Assembly (NCBI RefSeq): GCF_008973715.1
Contig: NZ_WBOL01000002.1
Location: 1 to 64,000, forward strand
Length of the DNA stretch: 64,000 nucleotides
Direction of reading: 5' to 3'
Source of the DNA: Nitrincola schmidtii
GTDB lineage: Bacteria > Pseudomonadota > Gammaproteobacteria > Pseudomonadales > Balneatricaceae
Position numbers and translations under genes: made by a program. The notes under the pieces are model-generated. The model searched no databases, was not told the origin of the DNA, and was given only the letters and a program-made list of their open reading frames with translations. Of this stretch, positions 18,643 to 27,925 are shown piece by piece (the stretch's first letter is position 1; the number at the start of each line of letters is the position of its first letter).

Positions 18643-21254
18643 CGATCAATCTGCATGAAGCCCTACGCGATGATGTTCGTATGCTGGGTGATAGCCTTGG
18701 GCGAACCATTGCTACCGATCTCGGTGATGACTTCTTAGCGCGCGTTGAACACATCAGGCAATTGGCTAAAGAGGGTCGAGCAGCGGTAAAGCCCGATCAT
18801 GACGAATTGTTATCTGCGATAGAATCGCTGGAAAAAGACGATGTGTTACCGCTGGCAAGAGCATTTACGCAATTTCTAAACCTGGCCAATATCGCTGAAG
18901 AGCATCATCGTGTTCGCCGCCAATTAGATGCCAATGAACAGGATGAACCCGATGAGTTTTCCGGCCTGCTGGAGCAGCTGCATCTTCATTCCGGTCAAAG
19001 TGCCGAGCAAATCAGCCAGGCTCTTTCAGAATTACGCATAGACCTGGTGTTAACCGCACATCCCACCGAGGTTAATCGCCGTACCCTGATCCAAAAATAT
19101 GATGCCATTACAGACTGTCTAAAAAGGCTGGATCGCCAAGAGCCGGTTAGTGAACGATTAGATCAGTTGATTGCGCAAATATGGCACACCGATGAAATTC
19201 GCAAGCAGCGCCCAACACCCGTGGATGAAGCTAAATGGGGTTTTGCGGTTATCGAAAACTCCTTATGGAAAGCGATCCCAGCATTCTATAAGCGTTTGGA
19301 TCAAACACTTTCAAGCACCTTGGATGTCAATTTACCTTTGCACTGTTCACCCGTTCGCTTCTCCTCTTGGATGGGCGGAGATCGTGATGGTAACCCCAAT
19401 GTAACCGCCAAAGTCACGGCAGAAGTATTACAGTTGGCTCGTTGGATGGCGGCAGATCTGTTTGCTCGTGATGTCGATGAACTGCGTAAAGAATTATCTA
19501 TGTTCCGCGCCAATGCAGAGTTACGTTCATTGGTCGGAGATCAAACCTCAGAACCTTATCGTGTCTTCTTGGGTGGGCTTCGCGGCCGGCTAGAGGCGAC
19601 TCGAAGTGGCATCGCAGCCAAGCTAAAAGGGCAAAAGGTGGATGAAGAAGGCTGGATCTTTGATGATCAGGAACTTCTTGAACCTCTTATGCTGTGTCAT
19701 CGCTCTTTATGTGAGAGTGGTATGGAGAATATTGCCTCTGGACTCCTAGAGGATGTGATTCGCCGAGCCGCGTGTTTTGGTTTGGCACTGGTTAAGATTG
19801 ATATTCGACAGAATGCTGATCGGCACATTCAAGTGTTTGACGAGTTGTGTCAGTTTTACCATTTAGGGGACTACTCCAGCTGGTCAGAAGCCAACAAACA
19901 AGCCTTCTTGCTGAAAGAATTACAATCGAAACGTCCGTTGATTCCACGTGATTGGCAGCCTTCCGCTGACGTTCAAGAAGTGTTGGATACCTGCCAAGTC
20001 GTTGCGAATACCTCACCTGATTCATTAGGGTCTTATGTCATATCGATGGCGAGTAAGCCTTCCGATGTGCTGTCCGTGATTCTACTGCTGAAAGAAAGTG
20101 GCATTCGCTGGAATATGCGCGTTGCTCCCTTGTTTGAGACCCTGGCAGATTTAGATGGTGGACCCGATTGTATCGCTGCCCTGCTGAGTATCGACTGGTA
20201 CAAAGATTACACTCAGGGAAAGCAAGAGGTGATGATCGGTTATTCTGATTCCTCTAAAGATGCGGGTCAGCTTGCAGCCGCTTGGGGACAATATCGTGCT
20301 CAACAGGCGCTGACGCATGTTTGCCAGCAACATGGCATTCATTTAACACTCTTTCACGGTCGTGGCGGTACGGTAGGTCGTGGCGGTGGCCCAAGCCATA
20401 CGGCTATTTTGTCGCAACCTCCGGGCTCTGTGGCTGGCGCACTTCGTGTAACAGAACAGGGTGAAATGATTCGCTTTAAATTTGGTGTACCCGAGATAGC
20501 GGTACGCAATCTAGAGCTGTATACCGGTGCCGTGTTGCAAGCGACGCTGTGCCCGGGTGCACCGGCTGATCCGCAGTGGTGTGAATATATGGATCAGTTA
20601 GCAGAAACAGGGTTCAAGAGCTATCGCTCCATTGTCCGTGAAGATCCCCAGTTTGTACCTTATTTTCGTTCTACGACCCCAGAACAGGAGTTGGCCAAGT
20701 TGCCACTGGGTTCAAGACCTGCAAAGCGTCGAGTGGACGGTGGCGTCGAAAGCTTACGTGCAATTCCTTGGATTTTTGCTTGGACTCAAATACGTTTGTT
20801 ATTACCTGCGTGGTTGGGTTCGGACAGTGCCTTGGGTGATGCGATCGAAAAAGGTGAGCTATCTAAGTTGCAAGAGTTGTACAAAGACTGGTCTTTCTTT
20901 CGAACCAATATCGACATGTTGGAAATGGTGTTAGCCAAAACCGATTTCAGTATTTCGGCTTACTATGAAAAGCGTTTAACCTCAGATGAACTAGGCGTTT
21001 TAGGAGCTAGCCTGCGTGATCGCTTGCAGCGGACAGTGGACTGGGTGAAACAGATTAAACAGGTCGATCGTCTATTAGAAGACAATCCGATCATTCGTCA
21101 ATCCATAGAAGTGCGCAATCCTTACTTAGATCCGTTGCATTTTTTGCAGGTAGAGCTGTTGTATCGTGATAGAAATCAACCGGATCAGCGACTAGAGCAA
21201 GCCTTAATGGTCACTATGGCGGGTATTTCCGCAGGTATGCGTAATACCGGTTAG
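18639..21254 (+). CDS. ppc: Phosphoenolpyruvate carboxylase
   Basis: Carboxylates phosphoenolpyruvate to oxaloacetate, refilling the TCA cycle. 871 residues from ATG 18639, chosen because AAAGGAGAG lies at the right distance; the gene overlaps the mazG stop by 4 bases. The family blocks are present: LVLTAHPTEVNRRT (catalytic histidine), MGGDRDGNPNVT, KIDIRQNADRH, IGYSDSSKDAG, and LFHGRGGTVGRGGGP. It ends with the conserved C-terminal NTG motif (GISAGMRNTG), so it is full length. Confidence 0.98.
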   Translation: MTINLHEALRDDVRMLGDSLGRTIATDLGDDFLARVEHIRQLAKEGRAAVKPDHDELLSAIESLEKDDVLPLARAFTQFLNLANIAEEHHRVRRQLDANEQDEPDEFSGLLEQLHLHSGQSAEQISQALSELRIDLVLTAHPTEVNRRTLIQKYDAITDCLKRLDRQEPVSERLDQLIAQIWHTDEIRKQRPTPVDEAKWGFAVIENSLWKAIPAFYKRLDQTLSSTLDVNLPLHCSPVRFSSWMGGDRDGNPNVTAKVTAEVLQLARWMAADLFARDVDELRKELSMFRANAELRSLVGDQTSEPYRVFLGGLRGRLEATRSGIAAKLKGQKVDEEGWIFDDQELLEPLMLCHRSLCESGMENIASGLLEDVIRRAACFGLALVKIDIRQNADRHIQVFDELCQFYHLGDYSSWSEANKQAFLLKELQSKRPLIPRDWQPSADVQEVLDTCQVVANTSPDSLGSYVISMASKPSDVLSVILLLKESGIRWNMRVAPLFETLADLDGGPDCIAALLSIDWYKDYTQGKQEVMIGYSDSSKDAGQLAAAWGQYRAQQALTHVCQQHGIHLTLFHGRGGTVGRGGGPSHTAILSQPPGSVAGALRVTEQGEMIRFKFGVPEIAVRNLELYTGAVLQATLCPGAPADPQWCEYMDQLAETGFKSYRSIVREDPQFVPYFRSTTPEQELAKLPLGSRPAKRRVDGGVESLRAIPWIFAWTQIRLLLPAWLGSDSALGDAIEKGELSKLQELYKDWSFFRTNIDMLEMVLAKTDFSISAYYEKRLTSDELGVLGASLRDRLQRTVDWVKQIKQVDRLLEDNPIIRQSIEVRNPYLDPLHFLQVELLYRDRNQPDQRLEQALMVTMAGISAGMRNTG

Positions 21255-21354
21255 TGCTAATGTCGAATTGTGAGATCCGGTATCTAAGCGTTACTCTCGG
21301 GGATTATTTTCGTGTGCTGTAGCCTGGATGAAGGCTGACGTAACAAATTATTAG

Positions 21355-22035
<681 letters not shown>

Positions 22036-22054
22036 TATCACCTGAGCTAATCTA

Positions 22055-22082
22055 GGCCCTGCATGTCAGGGCCTTATTTTTG
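22055..22082 (+). terminator. Terminator after adk
   Basis: GGCCCTG and CAGGGCC form a 7-bp GC-rich stem around CATGT, followed by TTATTTTTG. The next small gene begins just downstream. Confidence 0.88.
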
Positions 22083-22103
22083 AATATCCGAATGAAGATG
22101 TTT

Positions 22104-22292
22104 ATGAGTAATGTAGAAAACCCTAATGCAGAATTGCTAGAGGAACCTATTCCTCCCGCACCCAGTGAGTGTTGTGGTGGCGGCTCTTGTTGTCCTTGTG
22201 TATGGGATTTTTACTATGAGCAAAAGCGTTTGTGGCAGGAACAGCAGAAGGCCTTACAAGAATCCATAGCCACTAAGCAGAAAGATCGCTGA
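22104..22292 (+). CDS. Small cysteine-rich oxidoreductase-like domain protein
   Basis: A 62-residue protein with a dense cysteine cluster, SECCGGGSCCPCVWDFYYEQ, followed by a charged helix (QKRLWQEQQKALQ). This is the pattern of the oxidoreductase-like domain family (Pfam Oxidored-like), whose function is not established; metal or iron-sulfur binding is plausible from the five closely spaced cysteines. In-frame ATGs at 22092, 22098 and 22104 compete; I favour 22104, with GAAG upstream. It lies right after the adk terminator, so it should have its own promoter, which I could not locate. Confidence 0.75.
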   Translation: MSNVENPNAELLEEPIPPAPSECCGGGSCCPCVWDFYYEQKRLWQEQQKALQESIATKQKDR

Positions 22293-22341
22293 ACTAAACT
22301 TAAACATCATAACTGGCTTTTAAAACCATAACCTTTAAAGC

Positions 22342-22965
22342 TTAGCAGCCTGTATAGCCGTGGCGGTGGTAAAACCGTTTAAGCTCGCTTTCGGATGCGC
22401 TGACGCCAGTAAACACTCTGACATAATCATTGATCCTTGCCATCCGTACCTCAAGAGGTTCCTGGGTTCGCATAGACACATAGCCAATTTGGGTTAAATA
22501 GATCGTGCGTGCACGGATATCCGCTTCGTGTTGAGGGAAATTGAAGCGCTCAAACATGTCACCAATTGCCTGTAAGCGTCGAAGATCAGCTTGTTCAATC
22601 TCTTCTCTGACACCATCCGATTGTAATGCCCAGTTTCGCATTGCAAACTCAAACGCATCGTCAAATAAAGCTTCATCAAGCCAGCAATCGAAAAGATTGA
22701 GTACCGCCTCGGTGATGTTCTCAGCATAAGCTTGGGTTTGTTGAATCAAATTACCGGTATTTTTATCTCGCCAGCGCTGAATTAGTGCTTCTAGTAACGC
22801 TTCTCTGTCTTTAAAGAACCAGTAAAAACTGGTGCGTGACAGGTTGAGCTGCTTAGCTAAGGGCTGAATACGGACAGCCTCCACCCCACGCGTAATCAGC
22901 GTGTCATAAGCAATATCAATCCAAACATCTGGCGATCCGCGCCATCCGGTTTCAGGCATATTCAT
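22342..22965 (-). CDS. TetR/AcrR family transcriptional regulator
   Basis: 207 residues. The N-terminal HTH is clear: IDIAYDTLITRGVEAVRIQP then LAKQLNLSRTSFYWFFKDRE (about residues 35-55). The C-terminal two-thirds is the variable, helical ligand-binding and dimerisation domain. It is transcribed away from the flavoprotein gene at 23112, with 146 bp between them that contain a palindrome, so it probably represses that gene and itself. The ligand may be an N-methylated compound, by analogy with the neighbour's family; that is inference. Confidence 0.92.
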   Translation of the reverse strand: MNMPETGWRGSPDVWIDIAYDTLITRGVEAVRIQPLAKQLNLSRTSFYWFFKDREALLEALIQRWRDKNTGNLIQQTQAYAENITEAVLNLFDCWLDEALFDDAFEFAMRNWALQSDGVREEIEQADLRRLQAIGDMFERFNFPQHEADIRARTIYLTQIGYVSMRTQEPLEVRMARINDYVRVFTGVSASESELKRFYHRHGYTGC

Positions 22966-23014
22966 GTCGCGAAGAATACGGTTTTTAGTCGCTTAAAGCA
23001 ATTTAATGTTCATC

Positions 23015-23056
23015 AATGTACTTATAATTGACACATGTGTACATTTTAACTAATCT
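23015..23056 (+). promoter_or_regulatory. Promoter and candidate TetR operator between divergent genes
   Basis: TTGACA (23028-23033), a 17-bp spacer and TAATCT (23051-23056) make a plausible sigma-70 promoter for the flavoprotein gene. The perfect palindrome ACACATGTGT (23031-23040) overlaps the -35 box, and a wider inverted pair AATGTAC (23015-23021) / GTACATT (23039-23045) brackets it. This is a sensible operator for the adjacent TetR protein. Confidence 0.55.
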
Positions 23057-23111
23057 GCCAATATCACTAAAAAACACCTCTACAATAATCATCAAATGGG
23101 AAGGTGCTCAT

Positions 23112-25148
23112 ATGTCTAAAGATCCATTGCTACAACCCTATCAGCTTAAGCATCTGACGCTAAAAAACCGGATTATGACCACTTCCCATGAACCGGCTTA
23201 TCCTGAAGACGGCATGCCGAAAGCTAAATATCGCGCTTATCATGCTGAACGCGCAAAAGCGGGTATTGCCTTAACCATGACCGCAGGATCGGCAACGGTT
23301 TCTAAAGACAGCCCACCTGTTTTTAATAATATTCTTGCCTACAAAGATGAAGTGGTTCCGTACATGCGTGATTTGGCCGATGCATGTCACGAGCATGGCA
23401 CCGCGGTGATGATTCAGTTAACCCATTTAGGTCGTCGAACGCATTGGGCAAAAGGTGATTGGTTGAGTGTGGTGTCACCGTCTCATCATCGTGAAGCCAG
23501 TCATCGCGCCTTCCCAAAGAAGATGGAAGATTGGGATATTGAACGTATCATTAAAGACTATGCTGATGCAGCAGAACGAATGCATGCTGCTGGATTGGAT
23601 GGTATTGAGCTGCAAGCCTATGGACATTTGATGGATCAGTTTTGGTCACCGCTGACCAATACCTTAGATGGTCCTTATGGGGGTTCGCTGGATAATCGCT
23701 TGTTATTCACCTTTGATGTGCTGAAAGAGATACGTAAGCGCGTCGGTGATCACTTTATTGTTGGTGTCCGTTATACCGCAGACGAAGAGTTGCATGGGGG
23801 AATTTCGGTCGAGGAAGGTCTGCTGATTTCGCAGAAGTTACAAGCCAGTGGTATGGTCGATTTCCTCAACGTGATACGAGGTCATATCGATACTGATGCG
23901 GGGTTAACCGATGTGATTCCCGTGCAGGGCATGCGTAATGCGCCTCATCTGGACTTCGCAGGTGAAGTGCGCAAGTTAACCGGTATGCCTACGTTCCATG
24001 CCGCCAAGATTCCTGATATCGCCACGGCGCGTTATGCTATCGATTCGGGCAAGTTAGATATGGTGGGCTTAACACGCGCTCATATGGCTGATCCGCATAT
24101 TGTACGTAAGTTGATGGCGGGTCAAGAAGACCGTATTCGCCCCTGTGTCGGCGCTAATTTCTGTTTAGATCGAATTTATCAAGGGGGTGAAGCTTACTGC
24201 ATTCATAACCCTGCCACGGGGCGTGAATTGACCATGCCTCATGATATTCCTAAAGCCACAACACAGAAAAAAGTGTTGGTGATCGGTGCTGGTCCTGCCG
24301 GTCTGGAAGCGGCTCGCGTTGCAGCCGAACGAGGCCATACAGTGACCGTCATGGAAGCCGCGGATAAAGCCGGCGGTCAAGTCAGGTTAACGGCACAAAG
24401 TGAACGTCGTCGAGAGATGATCAGTATTATCGACTGGCGTTTGGCTGAGTGTGAACGAATGGGTGTGGATTTTCGTTTCAATACCTGGGCAGAAGCTTAT
24501 GATGTCTTGAGTGAACGTGCTGATGTGGTCATAGTTGCCACCGGTGGTATGCCGCATACCGAGGTGTTACGTGAAGGTAATGATTATGTGGTTTCTACCT
24601 GGGATATTATTGCCGGAGACGTAAAACCTGGGCGAAATGTACTCATATATGACGACGCAGGTGACCATGCCGCCTTACAAGCTGCCGAAGTGATTGCAGC
24701 CAGTGGAGCCAAGGTCGAAGTGATGACGCCTGATCGCACTTTCGCACCGGAGGTCATGGCGATGAATCTTGTGCCCTATATGCGTAGTTTACAAAAACTA
24801 GATGTGACCTTTACCGTGACCTACCGTCTGGCATCCGTTGAAAAGCAACAGGATGGTTTGCTGGCTAAGTTAAGCAGTGATTATGGCGGTGTGCTCAATA
24901 CTCGTCATGTCGATCAGGTGGTGGTAAATCATGGAACTCTGCCACTGGATGAACTCTATTTTGAGTTGAAGCCTCGCTCTACCAATTTAGGGGCGGTGAA
25001 CTACGATCAGTTGATTGCAGGGCAGGTGCAAACTGAACTTCGCAACCCTGATGGGCAATTTGTCCTCTATCGTATCGGCGATGCTGTGTCAGCACGAAAT
25101 ACTCATGCGGCAATTTACGACGCGCTACGCTTAGTAAAAGATATTTGA
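23112..25148 (+). CDS. FMN/FAD NADH:flavin oxidoreductase, dimethylglycine / N-methylproline demethylase-like
   Basis: 678 residues from ATG 23112 (RBS GGGAAGGTG). Residues 1-370 form an old-yellow-enzyme barrel (LKNRIMTTSHEP, GIELQAYGHLMDQFWSP, DGPYGGSLDNR). The middle carries the iron-sulfur region with Cys345, Cys351 and Cys363, but Ala348 stands where trimethylamine dehydrogenase has its second cysteine. A FAD/NAD(P) domain follows (KVLVIGAGPAGLEAARVAAE). This is the architecture of TMADH, 2,4-dienoyl-CoA reductase and DgcA. The overall look is closest to DgcA or N-methylproline demethylases used in betaine and stachydrine catabolism; no partner demethylase genes lie nearby, so the substrate is open. 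Confidence 0.8.
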   Translation: MSKDPLLQPYQLKHLTLKNRIMTTSHEPAYPEDGMPKAKYRAYHAERAKAGIALTMTAGSATVSKDSPPVFNNILAYKDEVVPYMRDLADACHEHGTAVMIQLTHLGRRTHWAKGDWLSVVSPSHHREASHRAFPKKMEDWDIERIIKDYADAAERMHAAGLDGIELQAYGHLMDQFWSPLTNTLDGPYGGSLDNRLLFTFDVLKEIRKRVGDHFIVGVRYTADEELHGGISVEEGLLISQKLQASGMVDFLNVIRGHIDTDAGLTDVIPVQGMRNAPHLDFAGEVRKLTGMPTFHAAKIPDIATARYAIDSGKLDMVGLTRAHMADPHIVRKLMAGQEDRIRPCVGANFCLDRIYQGGEAYCIHNPATGRELTMPHDIPKATTQKKVLVIGAGPAGLEAARVAAERGHTVTVMEAADKAGGQVRLTAQSERRREMISIIDWRLAECERMGVDFRFNTWAEAYDVLSERADVVIVATGGMPHTEVLREGNDYVVSTWDIIAGDVKPGRNVLIYDDAGDHAALQAAEVIAASGAKVEVMTPDRTFAPEVMAMNLVPYMRSLQKLDVTFTVTYRLASVEKQQDGLLAKLSSDYGGVLNTRHVDQVVVNHGTLPLDELYFELKPRSTNLGAVNYDQLIAGQVQTELRNPDGQFVLYRIGDAVSARNTHAAIYDALRLVKDI

Positions 25149-25191
25149 CCTGTCTAGACTGGTTGCAAAGTAACTGCCAAAAAAATAAGAA

Positions 25192-25208
25192 GCCCGGCAC
25201 TGCCGGGC
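25192..25208. terminator. Bidirectional terminator between the flavoprotein gene and the small lysine-rich gene
   Basis: GCCCGGC and GCCGGGC form a perfect 7-bp stem with a 3-base loop. On the minus strand it is followed by TTCTTATTTTTTTGG, a good U-tract for the small gene at 25273-25383; on the plus strand by ATGTTCTTCATTT. Confidence 0.85.
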
Positions 25209-25272
25209 ATGTTCTTCATTTAAAACTGACTGCTTAATTTAGCCTCAATATCAATAGTGATTTGCTAATCCA

Positions 25273-25383
25273 TTAAGCTTTTTTCAGTTTCTGCTTCAGT
25301 TTTTTTACTTTCTTTTCTTGCTTAGCTACTTTTGCTTTGGTTGCTTTAATCGCTTTTTTTAGCTTCTTTTTTACGTTAGCCAT
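25273..25383 (-). CDS. 36-residue lysine-rich protein, function unknown
   Basis: A short open frame with a complete transcription unit: a good sigma-70 promoter (25434-25462), AGGAG 5 bases before the ATG, and an intrinsic terminator 65 bp after the stop. The protein starts MANVKKKLKKA and ends LKQKLKKA. It contains 17 lysines and only one acidic residue, with hydrophobic residues (Leu, Ile, Val, Leu) spaced every 3-4 positions, as in an amphipathic helix or short coiled coil. It cannot be assigned to a family. Nucleic-acid binding or histone-tail-like behaviour is a guess from charge alone. Flanked by the flavoprotein and chemoreceptor genes, with no operon partner. Confidence 0.7.
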   Translation of the reverse strand: MANVKKKLKKAIKATKAKVAKQEKKVKKLKQKLKKA

Positions 25384-25433
25384 GGGGACTCCTGTCACAT
25401 AATTATTTTGTTATTAATAAATACAACATCTTA

Positions 25434-25462
25434 AGCATAGACCCTAAGTGGTGATAGGTCAA
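25434..25462 (-). promoter_or_regulatory. Sigma-70 promoter of the small lysine-rich gene
   Basis: On the minus strand TTGACC (complement of 25457-25462), a 17-bp spacer and TATGCT (complement of 25434-25439) match the -35/-10 consensus with optimal spacing. The start codon lies about 50 bp downstream. Confidence 0.7.
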
Positions 25463-25597
25463 AAACAGAGGTGACTGTTTATTTTGATTAAATCGTTTAA
25501 GAGGTTTTGAATAAGATCATGAAGTTTTGCCTACTAAAAATTTGCTTGTAGCATTATATTGTTAAGGTGTTATTTCATTCCTTATTGAGGCATGCGT

Positions 25598-27226
25598 ATG
25601 AACTGGATCAATAAAAGCCTTTTCAATAAATTACTGTCGATTATTGTCGGTGGTTGCCTGCTGATTATCATTGCTGGCGTTTTCTATTTTATTCAGGTCA
25701 GTCAAGGTATACAGCGATATAACCAACTCATCAGTCAAGAAGTGGTCATGGAACGTGCCATTAATCAGATGCAGAGTGAATTTAAAACGCAGGTGCAAGA
25801 GTGGAAGAATGTACTGATACGAGGTGAAAGACCCGATCAACTCGAACGATTTTGGAATAGCTTCCAACAGCAAGAGCAGCGTGTTCAAAGCATAGCGAAT
25901 GATTTGTTGACGATTATGCCCGATGGTGAAGAACGTCAGACCGTTATGCAATTTGTTGAGGCCCACAAAACAATGGGTGTCGCCTATCGAAGTGGTTTTC
26001 AAGCCTTTGTTAACAGCGGTTTTGATCATCGCATTGGTGATCAAGCGGTAGCTGGTATTGATCGAGAACCCTCTCGACTACTGAATTTAGCTGCTGCGGA
26101 TTTAGCTGAAAAAGCAATGCAAGAAGCCAATAAAATACCGCAAGAAGTGCAATTTGCATCCATATTATCAGCAGTGCTTCTGCTCGCTGCGATCATCCTG
26201 TTTGGTGTCGTGGCGATGCTGGTTGTGAACTTAGGGATTGTTAAACCTAGTCGTAAATTGATCAGTGCGATTCAAGACTTGAGTGAAGGTCGCCTGAATA
26301 CACAGATTGCCATCTCGCGTGCGGATGAACTGGGTGTCTTAGCTGAATCAGCAAGGCAGCTTCAAGAGTTTTTATTGCAAGTTGCCAATGAGATGCGAGT
26401 CAACACTCAAGAGTTAACCGCCTCAACTGCAGAAATGTCGAGTATCTCTAGCAACATTATTGAGCATGCGGCGAGTACCAATGACAATGCTGCGTTGGTC
26501 GCCACGGCAATGGAAGAAATGGCAGCTGCGGCCAGTGAAGTATCCAATCATGCCCAAGATGCTGCTAATTTAGCCAATGAAGCGAATCAAGTCACTGTAG
26601 AAGGCTTAGCTTCAATGCAAAAGGCACATGTAGCACTGGATCGACTTGCCAGCCAAATTAGTTCATCAATGACCATTGTCGGCCAACTTGAATCGGATGC
26701 AGGTAATATAGGCGATGTGATTGGTGTGATTAGAAGCATTTCAGAGCAAACTAACTTACTGGCGTTAAATGCTGCTATTGAAGCCGCTCGTGCAGGAGAT
26801 CAAGGCCGTGGTTTTGCGGTGGTTGCGGATGAAGTGAGAACACTCGCGCAGCGCACTCAAGTGTCGACGGAAGAGATACAAAAAATTATTGAAACAGTTC
26901 AGCGAGGCGCTAGTCAAACAGCTAATGTGATGCAAGCATCTCATGCCATATCCAAAGAAAGTGTAGAGATTTTTGAGGTAAGCTCCAGCCAACTTAAAAA
27001 TGTCAGTGAGTTGATCACACAAATTAACAACTTTAATGCACAGGTTGCGACAGCTGCTGAAGAACAAACCAGTGTCGCCAGTGATATTGCACATAAAATC
27101 GGAAAAGTGTCTCAACAAACCCATGAAACTGCTGAGACCGCTCAAAACCTCAGTAGTATCGCTGAAGTCTTGAATCAAATGGGACAAAGAAACCAAATCC
27201 TGACATCACGCTTTTCGGGTAGTTAA
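25598..27226 (+). CDS. Methyl-accepting chemotaxis protein
   Basis: Membrane chemoreceptor of 542 residues. The start is set at ATG 25598, 7 bases after GAGG; ATG 25592 is too close to it. TM1 spans about 10-32 ([20 protein letters not shown]), a helical periplasmic sensor domain of about 155 residues follows, then TM2 at about 188-212. A HAMP domain ([20 protein letters not shown]) and the cytoplasmic signalling domain come next, with the hairpin tip [18 protein letters not shown] and [18 protein letters not shown]. No C-terminal CheR-binding pentapeptide is present. It is a lone gene with no che genes nearby; the ligand is unknown. Confidence 0.95.
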   Translation: MNWINKSLFNKLLSIIVGGCLLIIIAGVFYFIQVSQGIQRYNQLISQEVVMERAINQMQSEFKTQVQEWKNVLIRGERPDQLERFWNSFQQQEQRVQSIANDLLTIMPDGEERQTVMQFVEAHKTMGVAYRSGFQAFVNSGFDHRIGDQAVAGIDREPSRLLNLAAADLAEKAMQEANKIPQEVQFASILSAVLLLAAIILFGVVAMLVVNLGIVKPSRKLISAIQDLSEGRLNTQIAISRADELGVLAESARQLQEFLLQVANEMRVNTQELTASTAEMSSISSNIIEHAASTNDNAALVATAMEEMAAAASEVSNHAQDAANLANEANQVTVEGLASMQKAHVALDRLASQISSSMTIVGQLESDAGNIGDVIGVIRSISEQTNLLALNAAIEAARAGDQGRGFAVVADEVRTLAQRTQVSTEEIQKIIETVQRGASQTANVMQASHAISKESVEIFEVSSSQLKNVSELITQINNFNAQVATAAEEQTSVASDIAHKIGKVSQQTHETAETAQNLSSIAEVLNQMGQRNQILTSRFSGS

Positions 27227-27233
27227 TTATTTA

Positions 27234-27263
27234 AAGGCTACCTTGTATGAGCAGGGTAGCCTT
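27234..27263. terminator. Hairpin between convergent chemoreceptor and flavin-protein genes
   Basis: AAGGCTACC and GGTAGCCTT form a 9-bp stem. The tract after it is T-rich on the minus strand (TTTAAATAATT) and weaker on the plus strand (GATCTTTGAT). It probably terminates one or both genes. Confidence 0.6.
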
Positions 27264-27281
27264 GATCTTTGATAAGGTCTG

Positions 27282-27878
27282 TCATTCGTAAACAATATCG
27301 CCGAGCTGTAATGTGATGGGTTGCACCCCAGCCCAAACCGGTAATTCCATATCCTCAGGATCATCTACTGGCCCTCCCGTACGAACTTTCGCCGAGATAT
27401 TCTCCAGCTTGAAGGCTAACACACTGGTGGCTTTAAGCTCGGTATCATTGGCGGGTCGTGCTTCTTTAGAGCGACCCCGATGAAATTTTTCCATCAAAGC
27501 GTCCAATGATGCACGTTTTTCCACTTCATCCGTTACTTCATAGGCTTTACCGTAGAGGATCACACTGCGATAGTTGACCGAGTGATGAAAAGCCGATCGC
27601 GCAAAGACAATGCCATCGAGTAACGTGACTGCAATACTGGCTTCCGCGCCATTGAGTAATTGCTGAAACAAGCCATTCTTTGAGGAGCCATGAATATAGA
27701 GCACTTCGTCCACACGCCAATGAAGTGTTGGCTGTATTAAGGAACCTTGCTCACTTTGACAAGCGACATGGCACACCATCGCTTCGTCTAAGATTGCATG
27801 GATGACTTCTGGGTCGTAGCTAGCTCGCTTGGGGCTTCTAATTACTTTGTTACGCTGGGTAATCGGATAGTGTGTCAT
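27282..27878 (-). CDS. Pyridoxamine 5'-phosphate oxidase-like flavin split-barrel protein
   Basis: 198 residues resembling the Pyridox_ox_2 / flavin-nucleotide-binding branch of the PNPOx-like superfamily: YDPEVIHAILDEAMVCHVAC at the start, PTLHWRVDEVLYIHGSSKNG, then HHSVNYRSVILYGKAYEV. These proteins bind FMN or related cofactors; most have no known reaction, and some relatives (NimA) act on nitroimidazoles. It is transcribed divergently from a MocR regulator with a palindrome between them, a common arrangement that suggests control by that regulator. It is not PdxH itself, which has different conserved blocks. Confidence 0.82.
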   Translation of the reverse strand: MTHYPITQRNKVIRSPKRASYDPEVIHAILDEAMVCHVACQSEQGSLIQPTLHWRVDEVLYIHGSSKNGLFQQLLNGAEASIAVTLLDGIVFARSAFHHSVNYRSVILYGKAYEVTDEVEKRASLDALMEKFHRGRSKEARPANDTELKATSVLAFKLENISAKVRTGGPVDDPEDMELPVWAGVQPITLQLGDIVYE

Positions 27879-27925
27879 GATGAATGCTCTTGTTTAATGA
27901 CTGACTTGCAGTGTAGGCTTTAAAA

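Noticed and set aside
25631-26044. 137-codon frame on the minus strand
   Set aside because: Antisense to the chemoreceptor sensor domain; no start signal or recognisable motif.
26765-27196. 143-codon frame on the minus strand
   Set aside because: Antisense shadow of the chemoreceptor signalling domain, whose repetitive codon pattern opens the opposite frame.
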